From Comamonas resistens (GTDB lineage Bacteria; Pseudomonadota; Gammaproteobacteria; Burkholderiales; Burkholderiaceae_C): a stretch of DNA of 64,000 bases. The first letter of the stretch is position 1, and each line of letters begins with the position of its first letter. The stretch spans positions 2,666,001 through 2,730,000 of the forward strand of contig NZ_CP125947.1 in the NCBI RefSeq assembly GCF_030064165.1, read 5' to 3'. Under the pieces are notes generated by a model, which saw only the letters and a list, made by a program, of their open reading frames with translations, did no database searches and was not told where the DNA came from. The position numbers and the translations under genes were made by a program. Of this stretch, positions 35,603 to 44,800 are shown one piece after another.

Positions 35603-37570
35603 ATGGCAAAACCCAAGGAAGAATGGCTGCGCGCGATAGCAAATCGAGCAGAAGTGGAGACTGCCGCAGTTGAGGGCGTCCTTTCCGCTCACCGAATTCA
35701 ACCATCACCTGTACTTGCCCAGCCTCGCAGACTTGTTCTGCGAGAGATCGAGTTTTCTGGCGAGAAAGATGGCATCGCGAATGCTGGCCCTTTCGCGTTT
35801 TCCTGGACGGCCCTTGATCACGGTCTGTGGGCCATGCTTTCTGAGCATAACCTACGGGGCAAATCAACCATCATCGAAATTGTTCGATGGATGATAAGAG
35901 GAAGACCATCAAGCAACTTGCAAGACGATGTGCGACGATGGGTTCATGCCGTGAGGCTGGGATTCCTCCTTGATTCAGACGAATACGAGATCGTTGCCAG
36001 AACTCAGGGTGAGCCTATCGGCAGCCTGTACCGTATTCGTGCGCCCAGCCCTAGCGGAGGCAAACCGGGGAAAACCGTTCTTGCCGACTTTGCTACCGAT
36101 GGCGAGTTCGAAGCAGTCATGGCAGATTTCTTCATGCGCACGTTCGCGATGGATCCGATATCGACTTGGCGACAGGGAAAAGAAGACGAAGGTCAATCGG
36201 TAACACATAGCTGGGTATCCTTTTCAGGCGCCATGTTCATCGGCACTAACTACGAGGTACTCCTTGGCGACATGCCCGTCACCACTGGCCTCACATCGCG
36301 GTTAATGCAGATGTACCTCGGCGTTCCGTGGGTTTCAACACTCGCTGCTGCGAAGACCGCGCACCAGATCGTTGAGCAAGCTGTTCAAGTTTTTGCGAGA
36401 AAAAATGAACAGGGGCATGAGGCAAGCAAAGAGCGCATTGCAAGCATTAGCGCCCAACTGGCAGAGAAACGTGCCGACCTAGCGAAGATTCCAAGCGATG
36501 AGGCCTTGCGCAACGCCATTGATGCGGATGCGGCCGAGCTAGCTGATATTCGTCGCCAAGAACGAGCCATGGTCGAACATGCGGAACGCGCCGTTGCCGC
36601 GCTCCGAGAACTCACGGCCATTCATCAGGAGGATCGGCGGGACCTTCAGACACACATGGATGCCATGTCCGCAATGGCAGTGTTTCGTCGTCTGGAACCC
36701 AAGTGTTGCCCTCGTTGCGACCACACGATCTCCAAGGTGAAGAAGGAACTTGAAAGTTCCAACCACTCATGCTCTGTTTGCGGTGAGTCGATCACGAGCT
36801 CCGAAGATGGCGAGACGATCAAGGCTGAGCTGCAGGAGCGGGTTGCGGAATCTGATTCCGCAGTAGCGCGCGCCTCGACCAAAAAAGAAGAAGTGGAGGC
36901 TGACTTAGCCACCCTTCGAGAAAAAATTGACATCTTGCAAAGTCGTCTTGAATCAGCTTCTAAAGAGCTAGGTTCCGCAGTGCGACGGCAAGAGGTCGCA
37001 ATAGCCGTAGCTGCTCTGGAAGGTCGGCTGGCGGAGGCCTCAATAAGCCCAGTTGCACAAGCTGACAACCGAAGCGACGAACTGAAAATTCTGTCTGCTG
37101 TCGTGGCGGAAACAGAGGCTCGGGTTAAGGCCGTGAGAGATGGTTTGCTCACCGATGTTTCTGCACGCCTGGTTGAATACGCCAAGGCCTTCGGAATGGA
37201 GAACTTGTTGGAGGCGTCACTGAAGGGAAACGCAGCTCTATCTTTGGTCAAAGGAGGAGTGCCCACGAGCTACAGCAAGGTAACGGAAGGCGAGAAGTTA
37301 CGTCTGAAGGTGGCGACCGTTCTTGCGATGATTGAAATCTCTGAAGCGCGGGGTATTGGTCGGCACCCGGGATTGCTCATGATTGATTCGCCCGCTGCTC
37401 AAGAAGTATCCCCTGTCGACGTCGATCACCTTATTGCGGGGCTTCAGGAAGTTTTTACCAAGCTGCCGCATTTTCAAGTGTTTGTTGCCGGTATCTCGTC
37501 CAAGGCTATAACCGATCACATACCGGAGACGAATCGCCGTGAGGTTGCCGGCAATGCGTTCCTGTGGTGA
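35603..37570 (+). CDS. SMC/Rad50-like ABC ATPase with zinc motif
   Basis: 655 residues from ATG 35603, chosen because GGGGAGAA lies just upstream and overlaps the ATG at 35591. A short helical N-terminus (about 45 residues) precedes the ATPase head. Walker A is the variant EHNLRGKST near residue 86. The coiled coil (about 260-530) is broken by two CxxC pairs, CCPRC (about 368) and CSVC (about 391), as in a zinc hook or ribbon. The signature-like VTEGEKLRLK is near 559, and Walker B is LLMIDSPAA near 590, with the serine usual in RecF/RecN-like branches. It probably senses or holds DNA and controls the nuclease encoded next. Confidence 0.8.
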   Translation: MAKPKEEWLRAIANRAEVETAAVEGVLSAHRIQPSPVLAQPRRLVLREIEFSGEKDGIANAGPFAFSWTALDHGLWAMLSEHNLRGKSTIIEIVRWMIRGRPSSNLQDDVRRWVHAVRLGFLLDSDEYEIVARTQGEPIGSLYRIRAPSPSGGKPGKTVLADFATDGEFEAVMADFFMRTFAMDPISTWRQGKEDEGQSVTHSWVSFSGAMFIGTNYEVLLGDMPVTTGLTSRLMQMYLGVPWVSTLAAAKTAHQIVEQAVQVFARKNEQGHEASKERIASISAQLAEKRADLAKIPSDEALRNAIDADAAELADIRRQERAMVEHAERAVAALRELTAIHQEDRRDLQTHMDAMSAMAVFRRLEPKCCPRCDHTISKVKKELESSNHSCSVCGESITSSEDGETIKAELQERVAESDSAVARASTKKEEVEADLATLREKIDILQSRLESASKELGSAVRRQEVAIAVAALEGRLAEASISPVAQADNRSDELKILSAVVAETEARVKAVRDGLLTDVSARLVEYAKAFGMENLLEASLKGNAALSLVKGGVPTSYSKVTEGEKLRLKVATVLAMIEISEARGIGRHPGLLMIDSPAAQEVSPVDVDHLIAGLQEVFTKLPHFQVFVAGISSKAITDHIPETNRREVAGNAFLW

Positions 37571-37575
37571 CCAAC

Positions 37576-39540
37576 ATGCATCCGATTGAAGCAGAACTTA
37601 TAGAGGCCGTGAAGAGCGGGCGGGACTGGCAGTTGGAAGATCTTGGCGGGATCACGAAGCTTGCGTCGGCAGCACGATCGCTCGGTAGCACGCCCATGAT
37701 GCCCGAACTGCTTCACCCGCTTGTGTTGGGGTGGAACGATGCAAAAACAGCAGATCGGGACGTGTACAAAGGCGTCCTGCACGATCTATTGGAGGTCGCA
37801 ACAACAGATTTCGTACTCCTTGAAGCGGTCGATATCCTAGAACATCATCGCCCGCTGCCGGACGACGGAGATGAGTGTTGCTTCATGCTCTTCCTTGCAA
37901 AGGCCGCAACCGGCGACCATTCGCTCTCTGGGCTATCGCGCGGCGCGGCGCTTGATGGCGCGTTTCGCTGGGCCGGAGACAACAGGCGCTGGCAACTTCG
38001 CTTACTGGACTTCTTCCTCGGTCTTGCGCCAAGCGACGATACAGAGTTCCTGCGGCGGGCCGCCAAGATTGTCGGTGTCGCTTTTTCGCACTGGCGTGAC
38101 AAGGAGTTGGTCGAGGTTTTGCACAAACTCGCCCAACTCGAAGCGGTCCGGCCCGAGGCAGCATTCGAGTTGGGAATGGCGGCTCTTGCTGAAGCCATGG
38201 ATAGAGGGGACAGCAACGCGGCAGTCACGGCATTCCGTGACGCCAGAGACTGGTTTGGAGAGTCCGACGGAGTGTCTGATCACCATCCTGAAGCCAGCTT
38301 GTACCTCGATGGCCTCGACCTACTCCTGAGCTTCCACAGCGGGGCCGCAAGCGCATCGATCAGTGTCGTAAGCACTCGCGTTCAGCAGCATGCGTTCGAG
38401 CTCCACGCCTGGTCCGGAGGTTCCGGCCCTCCGTGGCTGGGGGCGAGGCAGACCGAAGCGGTGTGTTGGAGTGTGTTGGCCAGTGCTGTTGCGGGACTGG
38501 CAGGCGCACTTGACGAACCGAGTTGGTGGGAACCGGCTGTTGTCATCGAGGAAGGTCTCCTGTCGGTGTACAGCGCAAGTCGATCGATCTTGCGTCGAGA
38601 TCAGCACGGTGGCGTCGAAGCGATGGTCAGGCCTCGAATACGTGCAAGTGTCGCCACTCGGGCCGGACAGGTGCATCAAGTTCGCATGTGGCTCCAGCAA
38701 AACGCGACCCATGAATGGATTGCGGAAGCGCAGGATCTGATTGCACAGATTGATGCCTTCGTTGAACAGTCAGGCGGTCGGGAAAACCCTCCTGAGGCGG
38801 CGAATGAACGGGCCCGGCTCGCCGCCATCATCGCAGGGTCCAGCATTCCAGAAGAACAGAGGAATGTCCTTCTGGGTGTAGTCGCGAACGCCATATCTCT
38901 GCAACTTTCCAACATGACAAGTGCCGAAGCCGATGTCATAGAGCGCTGCTGTAACGAAGTTCGTGGGCACTCCGACTACAGCGCGAACACGAACGGGGCA
39001 CGTCTCTTCGATACCGTGCTTCTCTGGTTGGTTCGTTTTATTTTCAATCGTCTGGAATTGACTAAGGGCGATGACCCAACTGGCGCCTATCTCTTCGAAC
39101 GCGATGATGGTTCACTGCCTCACGAGGATGAACTACAGCAGGACTTTTTTCGCTGGGTGGCAACGTATGCAGCAGGGAGCGACCTTGAACCGACAAACAT
39201 TGCGAGTGGCAGAGCCGATATACGTCTGAAGTCTGGCCCAGAACGTCTCGTTGTCGAGGTGAAACGTGAGGAAAAGGACTGTTCTTTCGATGCGCTTTTT
39301 AAGTCATATGCAGCACAAACGGCGGACTACCAGAACGTCAGCATCCGATTAGGCGTACTGTTGGTGCTCGACTTGGCGACACCCAACCGCGAAGGCACCC
39401 CGCATTTGACGAGTTTATTTGAGGCTCGCCGCGTTCATCGCTCAGGCGAGGATCAGTCGCGGTTTATCCTAATTGTCAAGATTCCCGGTCGGCGCAAGAG
39501 ACCAAGCGATCTTACAAAGCTTGCCAGAACCAGCCGGTAG
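37576..39540 (+). CDS. Large helical protein with C-terminal PD-(D/E)XK nuclease domain
   Basis: 654 residues from ATG 37576, which has GGTGA just ahead within the upstream gene's end; GTG 37564 would overlap that stop. The first 500 residues are helical repeats with no known motif. The last 140 carry a nuclease pattern: HEDELQQDFF (about 515), GRADIRLK (about 544), LVVEVKREE (about 560) and SYAAQTADYQ (about 577), giving E, D, ExK and Q positions of restriction-type enzymes. Likely the effector of the three-gene system, cutting DNA when the ATPase is triggered. A hairpin of the neighbouring operon follows it. Confidence 0.75.
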   Translation: MHPIEAELIEAVKSGRDWQLEDLGGITKLASAARSLGSTPMMPELLHPLVLGWNDAKTADRDVYKGVLHDLLEVATTDFVLLEAVDILEHHRPLPDDGDECCFMLFLAKAATGDHSLSGLSRGAALDGAFRWAGDNRRWQLRLLDFFLGLAPSDDTEFLRRAAKIVGVAFSHWRDKELVEVLHKLAQLEAVRPEAAFELGMAALAEAMDRGDSNAAVTAFRDARDWFGESDGVSDHHPEASLYLDGLDLLLSFHSGAASASISVVSTRVQQHAFELHAWSGGSGPPWLGARQTEAVCWSVLASAVAGLAGALDEPSWWEPAVVIEEGLLSVYSASRSILRRDQHGGVEAMVRPRIRASVATRAGQVHQVRMWLQQNATHEWIAEAQDLIAQIDAFVEQSGGRENPPEAANERARLAAIIAGSSIPEEQRNVLLGVVANAISLQLSNMTSAEADVIERCCNEVRGHSDYSANTNGARLFDTVLLWLVRFIFNRLELTKGDDPTGAYLFERDDGSLPHEDELQQDFFRWVATYAAGSDLEPTNIASGRADIRLKSGPERLVVEVKREEKDCSFDALFKSYAAQTADYQNVSIRLGVLLVLDLATPNREGTPHLTSLFEARRVHRSGEDQSRFILIVKIPGRRKRPSDLTKLARTSR

Positions 39541-39587
39541 CAGTTGCTCTGCGCTTGTTGGCGTTCATGGAACTTGTTGGGATAAGA

Positions 39588-39626
39588 AAAAGCACAGCCA
39601 TGTCCACGTAAGCGTGGGCATGGCTG
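39588..39626 (-). terminator. Terminator between the cargo operon and the helicase gene
   Basis: Arms CAGCCATGTCCACG / CGTGGGCATGGCTG (39595-39626) pair over 13 of 14 positions around TAAG. On the minus strand the stem is followed by TGCTTTTTCTT, ending helicase-operon transcription before it runs into the convergent cargo genes. Confidence 0.85.
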
Positions 39627-39677
39627 CAAGGTGGAAATGAGTGAGCCGGCGGCGCTAGGCCGACGATGGCGTGGAAA

Positions 39678-41957
39678 TCAGGCGGTGACCAACTGCCGGG
39701 CCAGTGCGACCTCGACGGAATCACCGTCCTGGTTCAGAACATCCAGCCCCGATTCGGGCACATCGCCCGAGGTGGACTGCGAGACCATGATCTTCTTGGC
39801 CATCAGTTCCAGGCAGGTCATCTGCGAGGAACCGGCGTAGCCGAGGTAGATCACGCACACGGGCTGTTTCTGCCCAATGCGCCAGGAGCGGCGTGCTGCC
39901 TGTTGGAGCGAGTACACGTTGTAGCCACTTTGCATGAACACAATCGTCGGGAACTCCAGCAGGTCCAGCCCCGTCTTGACCAGCTCGGGATTGGTGACGA
40001 GCACGTCGATGCCCCGGTCCAGTTGCTCGGCGATCCAGTCCTCGCGGCGGCTGGCATCCACGCTTGCGCGCAGTACCGCCACCTTGAATCCTTCCTGCTC
40101 CAGCAGCCCCTTCAGGCGCGACGTGGTGTCGCGCGTGCCGGTATAGACCGTGTAGGCCAGAACCTTGCGGCCCTGTGTCTTCTCCTGCTTGCAGATGTCG
40201 ATCAGCTCACGCTCCTTGGGGCTGATCTCGAACTCATTGAACTGAGCCGGGACAAACGCCAAGGTGTTGCGCGTGCGCGGATGCACCACGGTCTCCGACC
40301 GGAAGCAGCAATCCGGCCAGGCCAATAGCACGTTGAGCACCACACCCAGCAAGGTCGTGTCGCGTCGCGCCAGAGCCTGTTTCAGCTCTGCGGTCAGCCG
40401 ACCCGCCAGATCGCGGTAGGCCGCAGCTTGCGCCACGTCCATCTGGACTTCACGAAACTCCTCGTCATACGGCGGCAGGACGTTGCCGCCGATGTCCTTG
40501 AGCTTGAGGAAAATCGTGAACGGCAGGATGCAGCGCAAGACGCCTTTCGGGCCGAAGCCGGGAGCCTTGACCGTGCGCACCGATACCTTGGTGCCATTGG
40601 CTGTCTTGTGCGCCGTGCCGGTGCTCTCGGAATAGATGTCCTTGAGGACGCCGTGATCGCGCATGAACGCCATCGCAGCCGAGGTCATGCTGCCGCTCGT
40701 GGTCGGGCGGTAGCCGTCTTCGATCATCCGTCCAGGCAGCGCCCGGAACAGCAGGTAGAACAGATCATCGCCATAGCCGCCCATCAGCGTGCCGGTCAGC
40801 AGCAAGGTCTTGCGAGCCTTCGCCGCCAGCACGCCCATGGCCTGGCCCTGGGCACTGCCACCGTTCTTGTACTCGTGCGCCTCGTCGGCGATGAGCAGGT
40901 CGAACGTGCCTTGCGGCAGGTAGCGCTTGATGAACTCGGACGGTTGGTAGCCGCCTTCGCCAAAGCCAAACTCCATGTTGGCCATCGCACGTTCCATGCG
41001 CGTGGCCTGACGGTCGGAAAACACCAGCTCGCCGTTGCCATCCATGAGGTTGATGAACTCATGGATGTTGTCGCCCAGCATCGAGGCCAGGAAGCCGTCA
41101 CCGAACTTCTGCATCAGCTTCTGCGCGGTGACCTCCCCGATGGTCGGGATGCGCTTCAAGGCTTTGAGGACGACCGAGGACTGGTCACTGCCGGACAGGC
41201 TGCGCGGGCGGATCAGCGTCCACAGGGGCGCGGCGCAGTGGCTGCACTTCCTGCGGGACTCCTCGGCTTCGAGCGAGATCGGGTTGACCGGCTCGCCGTC
41301 GAGGTCGGTGATGAGCGTGCCGCAGTCCGGGCAGGCTGCCACGTCGCCGTGGCGGGTGCGCCGCTGGGTGAAGACCGGCTTCCAGTGGAACCCCATCCGC
41401 ATCCTGACGCGGCCCAGGATGAAAAACTCCTGGCCCGTGGGCTGCACACCCAACTGCTCGCGCAGCTTGATGAGCTTGACCAGCGTGTCCGGGCCATTGA
41501 GCACCCAGACCTTGGCGCCGGCCACCGTCTCCTGGATCTCGCGCCGCCACTTGTAAACCAGGTGGGGTGGCGAAAGCACCAGGGTGCGGCGGTAGCCTTC
41601 GGCGTTGAGCACGGCGGCCGTGGCGATGCCGACGGTCGTCTTGCCGCAGCCCATTTCACCGTTGACGATCGCAGCGCGCTCGCCTTGATCGACCAGCAGC
41701 TCGGCGGCGGCATGGACAACGTCGGCCTGGGCCTGGAACAACTTGCGCTTGAGGCTGGCGACGACGAGTTGTCGCTGCGCCTGTGCTTGACCGGCATAGA
41801 CCGGCGGGTTGGCGCGGTTGAGAGAGTCGAGCAGTTCGTCGCCGAACTCGCCGACAAAATCCTGAAGGCTCAGGGTGAGAGGGTTGGATTCCGCTTCGAG
41901 CAGTTCGTCCTGTACGGGCGCTGAATCGTTGGCGGTGGTGTCGAGATCGAGGGACAT
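39678..41957 (-). CDS. Superfamily 2 DEAH helicase of the ICE
   Basis: 759 residues from ATG 41957. Motif I GEMGCGKTTVGIAT near 125, a four-cysteine ribbon (CPDCGTLITDLDG and RKCSHCA) in the middle, motif II LLIADEAHEYKNG, motif III LLTGTLMGGYGDD, and C-terminal motifs VTNPELVKTGLDLLEFP and SLQQAARRSWRIGQKQP. This is a SNF2-like helicase of a kind found in the accessory region of ICEclc-type elements. It may act in ICE replication or DNA processing. It has a GC-rich hairpin leader. Confidence 0.85.
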   Translation of the reverse strand: MSLDLDTTANDSAPVQDELLEAESNPLTLSLQDFVGEFGDELLDSLNRANPPVYAGQAQAQRQLVVASLKRKLFQAQADVVHAAAELLVDQGERAAIVNGEMGCGKTTVGIATAAVLNAEGYRRTLVLSPPHLVYKWRREIQETVAGAKVWVLNGPDTLVKLIKLREQLGVQPTGQEFFILGRVRMRMGFHWKPVFTQRRTRHGDVAACPDCGTLITDLDGEPVNPISLEAEESRRKCSHCAAPLWTLIRPRSLSGSDQSSVVLKALKRIPTIGEVTAQKLMQKFGDGFLASMLGDNIHEFINLMDGNGELVFSDRQATRMERAMANMEFGFGEGGYQPSEFIKRYLPQGTFDLLIADEAHEYKNGGSAQGQAMGVLAAKARKTLLLTGTLMGGYGDDLFYLLFRALPGRMIEDGYRPTTSGSMTSAAMAFMRDHGVLKDIYSESTGTAHKTANGTKVSVRTVKAPGFGPKGVLRCILPFTIFLKLKDIGGNVLPPYDEEFREVQMDVAQAAAYRDLAGRLTAELKQALARRDTTLLGVVLNVLLAWPDCCFRSETVVHPRTRNTLAFVPAQFNEFEISPKERELIDICKQEKTQGRKVLAYTVYTGTRDTTSRLKGLLEQEGFKVAVLRASVDASRREDWIAEQLDRGIDVLVTNPELVKTGLDLLEFPTIVFMQSGYNVYSLQQAARRSWRIGQKQPVCVIYLGYAGSSQMTCLELMAKKIMVSQSTSGDVPESGLDVLNQDGDSVEVALARQLVTA

Positions 41958-41980
41958 GGTGATGCTCCAAAGAAAAATGG

Positions 41981-42024
41981 GACATGCACCACCCCAGCGG
42001 GGCGATGGCATGCCCCGTGATGGG
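41981..42024 (-). promoter_or_regulatory. GC-rich hairpin leader before the helicase gene
   Basis: Plus-strand blocks ACCCCAGCGGGGC and GGCATGCCCCGTGATGGG form alternating CCCC/GGGG pairing. Same plan as the leaders of eight other genes downstream. Confidence 0.55.
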
Positions 42025-42092
42025 AAGATAGACGGCGAACCGTCGGTGGTTGGACAGTGCAGGCGCTCGCGGCCTACGGTGACAACTCGCGG

Positions 42093-42398
42093 TCAGTACT
42101 CGGACGGCAGCACGATGCGGGTCGCTCTGCGATCTGCTTCGGTGAAGATGCGGATGCTCAGGTCACGGGTGACGACGTAAAACGAATCGAGGCGTTCGCC
42201 AGACTCCAACGCAGCGTTGTTCTGTTGCCATTGGTTATCTGCGACGTCGCCCCAGTCGCCACGCATGTGGCGTTCGAAAAGCGGCATGGGATCGAGCCGG
42301 CCTTCGTTCATCAGGCGTTCGACGCCTTCGCTGAACTCCAGTGCACCGATCTCGAACAGCCGTTTGCGGCGGTGCTTGTCATGTTGGTTGGATGTCAT
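42093..42398 (-). CDS. Small ICE protein, paralogue of the next gene
   Basis: 101 residues, no membrane segment. The pattern GDWGDVADNQWQQNNAAL, GERLDSFYVV, LSIRIFTEADR and final LPSEY is shared with the product of 42468-42779, so the two arose by duplication. The family occurs in ICE and plasmid accessory regions without a known function. Confidence 0.7.
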   Translation of the reverse strand: MTSNQHDKHRRKRLFEIGALEFSEGVERLMNEGRLDPMPLFERHMRGDWGDVADNQWQQNNAALESGERLDSFYVVTRDLSIRIFTEADRRATRIVLPSEY

Positions 42399-42415
42399 GT
42401 GGCTTCCTTCTGAGT

Positions 42416-42457
42416 GAAGGGGCTACGGCACCCTTGCGGGGTGTCGGTGGCCCCGCG
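42416..42457 (-). promoter_or_regulatory. GC-rich hairpin leader
   Basis: GAAGGGGCTACGGCACCC and GGGGTGTCGGTGGCCCC can pair. It lies about 18-60 bp before the ATG at 42398. Confidence 0.5.
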
Positions 42458-42467
42458 TTGGAGAAGA

Positions 42468-42779
42468 TCAGTACTCGCTGGGCAGCAGCAGCGTGGTGAC
42501 GCTGCGATCCCATTCGGTGATGATCCAGAGCTTCAGGCCGGGTGCGACCTGGTAGGAAGAAAACAGACGATCCTCGCCGGACTTCAGCGCGGCATCGTTC
42601 TGCCGCCTGTCGCTGTCGTCGAGGTCGCCCCAGTCGCCACCGAAGTGGCGGCGCAGATACGGAATCGGGTTGAGCCGGCCCTGTTGGACCAGGTCATCGA
42701 CGCCGCAGGTCATGACCACCTGGCCGGGCGAGAAGCGCAGGCTCGGTGTCTGGCTGATGGAAAGTGCTTGGGCTGCCAT
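42468..42779 (-). CDS. Small ICE protein, paralogue of the previous gene
   Basis: 103 residues from ATG 42779, preceded by AAGGAG. GGDWGDLDDSDRRQNDAAL, GLKLWIITEWDRSVTTLLL and PSEY mirror the 42093-42398 product. The N-terminal third (SPGQVVMTCGVDDLVQQGRLNPIPYL) also aligns with its paralogue. No function known. Confidence 0.7.
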   Translation of the reverse strand: MAAQALSISQTPSLRFSPGQVVMTCGVDDLVQQGRLNPIPYLRRHFGGDWGDLDDSDRRQNDAALKSGEDRLFSSYQVAPGLKLWIITEWDRSVTTLLLPSEY

Positions 42780-42796
42780 GGAAGGCTCCTTGATAT

Positions 42797-42843
42797 GGAA
42801 GGGCCGCGGCACCCCATCGGGGCGACTGGACCCCGGTGGGTGG
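42797..42843 (-). promoter_or_regulatory. GC-rich hairpin leader
   Basis: GGCACCCCATCGGGGCG and GGACCCCGGTGGGTGG in a row. The clearest example of the shared leader, read on the minus strand as CCACCCACCGGGGTCC then CGCCCCGATGGGGTGCC. Confidence 0.6.
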
Positions 42844-42881
42844 AAAAAATCGACGGCGAACCGTCGGCGGTGGAGAAACGA

Positions 42882-44003
42882 TCAGCGGATGGTCAACACC
42901 TCGCCCCGCGTGGCGGAACCCGGCGTCATGTCCCAGGCGCGGATGACGGGAACGAACTTGTCGGTGAGGATGCGCGTCTCGGCAATCGAGCCGTCTTCGC
43001 GTTCGGTGAATTCCCGCTGGAGCGTCTTGTCCTTGTGGGTGTCACCTTTGACGACGAGCACGCGCCCCGTCTTGGATTGCACGACTCCCGAGATCGCGCC
43101 CGCAGCCAAAGCCAGGGCGAGATGCCAGTGGGACAAGGCCCGCGCCGGTGGACGCAGCGTCTGCTGCGCGGCCCCCAACTGGGTATCCCGCGACGGCCAG
43201 AGGCCTTGCAGCCTGCCAACCTCATCGGCGAACTGCTCCGGCTCCATCGTCACGCGGAAGAAATGCCCCGGCTCCGCCGGGCTGGTGGGGACGATGTACG
43301 GCAGGAACGGCCATTCGCTCGGCAGCTCCTCGGCTTCGACTTCGCCAAGCCCAACCTGCAGCAGCAGATTGCGCACGGCCTTGACGCCATCGGGCGTCTG
43401 CTCACGCTGGCGCACCCGCCGTCCGAAGATCACCACCTGCTTGAACTGCGTTTCCACCGCTCGGTAGATGCGCAGATCGGTGTAGTGGCGCGTCAGCCAG
43501 CCAACCAGCTCCGCGTCGAGCACGTAGCCGGGGACGATGAAGACCAGCACGCCGCCGTACTGCAGCAGGGGCAGCGTGCGCTGGTAGAACAGTTTTTCGA
43601 GGCGGGCACGGCCCTGACCCTGATAGCCAATGTTGCCGTTGACATCCTTGGACAGGTCGCCATACGGCGGATTGAGCCAGAGCAGCCCAAAGGACTGTTT
43701 GGAGATCATCGTGTCCATCAGGTCCGCGTGCAGGCAGTGATCGACCAGGCTGCGGGCATGGCGCGCCCGCTCTGCGTCGAACTCGACGGCGAACGCCCTG
43801 GCCTGCTCGCGCCCGAGGGCATGAGCAGCTTCGGCGATTGCCACGCCTTCGCCGGCGCAGGGATCGAGGATGCACATCGGCCCATTGGATTCAGGCGCAC
43901 TGGGCATCAGTGCATTGAGGGCTCTTTCGAGCGTCGGTTCGTCGGTCGGGAAGTACCCGTTCTTCACGAAATTGCGGGCGAGCCGCGGGAACATGAGAGC
44001 CAT
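42882..44003 (-). CDS. DUF6094 class I SAM-dependent methyltransferase
   Basis: 373 residues. The SAM site ILDPCAGEGVAIAEAA is near residue 45 and the catalytic LLWLNPPYGD near 107, the gamma-type order of adenine-N6 DNA methyltransferases. A region of about 150 residues follows (FLPYIVPTSPAEPGHFFRV). These enzymes accompany the ICE helicase in related elements and may protect the ICE from host restriction. Intact. Confidence 0.82.
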   Translation of the reverse strand: MALMFPRLARNFVKNGYFPTDEPTLERALNALMPSAPESNGPMCILDPCAGEGVAIAEAAHALGREQARAFAVEFDAERARHARSLVDHCLHADLMDTMISKQSFGLLWLNPPYGDLSKDVNGNIGYQGQGRARLEKLFYQRTLPLLQYGGVLVFIVPGYVLDAELVGWLTRHYTDLRIYRAVETQFKQVVIFGRRVRQREQTPDGVKAVRNLLLQVGLGEVEAEELPSEWPFLPYIVPTSPAEPGHFFRVTMEPEQFADEVGRLQGLWPSRDTQLGAAQQTLRPPARALSHWHLALALAAGAISGVVQSKTGRVLVVKGDTHKDKTLQREFTEREDGSIAETRILTDKFVPVIRAWDMTPGSATRGEVLTIR

Positions 44004-44067
44004 GGAAGTCTCCTGGTTGGCGGGGATGAATAGAGAAGGCGCGCCTTGGCGTGCCTGCGCAGGTGGG

Positions 44068-44718
44068 TCAAGCCGCTACCGTTTCCGGCGTCCAAATCTT
44101 GGCCGGATAGGGATAGGCGGTGAGCACGTCACTGCGGATCAGCGAGCCGAGCGCCTGGGTCAGCGCCGGCACGTCGATGGCGAGCCGATGGCCCACTAAA
44201 GGCCCGAGGGCGAATGGCAGACGGGTCAGCATCTCGCGGCTTTGCAGCAGTTCCAGCACGGTTTCGCGCCAGTGGTCGAGCAATGGCAGTGGGCAGGTGT
44301 CCTGCACCAACGTCCACAGGCGGTCAAGCCGGTGGTCGCTATCGCGGGGCAGCAATGCCAGTGCGCTGGCGTTGGCCTTGTCGGGCTTGACGCAGCGCCG
44401 ATCGAACAGCCACACGTTGGACAGCGAACCGAACAGCGTTCGCCGGTAGGCGCGGGTCATGCGCTTTTCCAGGCGATCGACGTTGCCGACGAACACCGGG
44501 ACGCTACCGTCCTGGTCGGTGATGAGGTGGAACTGCTCCAGCCCCTGCTCGTCGCGCCCGAGGGTCAGGCGAGCCAGGAACTGCTGGACGGCGGTGTCCC
44601 GCGCCCAGATCGACAGGAAGATCAGGTTGCCCTGGTCATCGCCGACGCAAGCGTCGGCCATCACGTCCGGGCATTCGTCGATGCGGTACAGCGTGGTGGA
44701 AGAAGTGTTTGCGGGCAT
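44068..44718 (-). CDS. ICE accessory protein of unknown function
   Basis: 216 residues, no membrane segment. Notable stretches are RIDECPDVMADACVGDDQG, LSIWARDTAVQQFLARLTLG and NVDRLEKRMTRAYRRTLFGSL. No enzyme motif was recognised. It has its own hairpin leader and lies 64 bp before the methyltransferase gene. Confidence 0.65.
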   Translation of the reverse strand: MPANTSSTTLYRIDECPDVMADACVGDDQGNLIFLSIWARDTAVQQFLARLTLGRDEQGLEQFHLITDQDGSVPVFVGNVDRLEKRMTRAYRRTLFGSLSNVWLFDRRCVKPDKANASALALLPRDSDHRLDRLWTLVQDTCPLPLLDHWRETVLELLQSREMLTRLPFALGPLVGHRLAIDVPALTQALGSLIRSDVLTAYPYPAKIWTPETVAA

Positions 44719-44737
44719 GGTGGTGTCCTCGGATGAA

Positions 44738-44783
44738 CGGGAACAGCACCGCCCGCAGGGGCAAGTGCTGCCCCTTGGGGTGG
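44738..44783 (-). promoter_or_regulatory. GC-rich hairpin leader
   Basis: GGGAACAGCACCGCCC then GGGGCAAGTGCTGCCCC with GGGGTGG. Read on the minus strand: CCACCCC, GGGGCAGCACTTGCCCC, GGGCGGTGCTGTTCCC. Confidence 0.55.
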
Positions 44784-44800
44784 AAGTAAAACGCTCTGGT

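Noticed and set aside
34959..39540. Classical Wadjet (JetABCD)
   Set aside because: No JetA/JetB kleisin pair or JetD topoisomerase-like protein is recognisable; the third gene has a restriction-type nuclease end instead.
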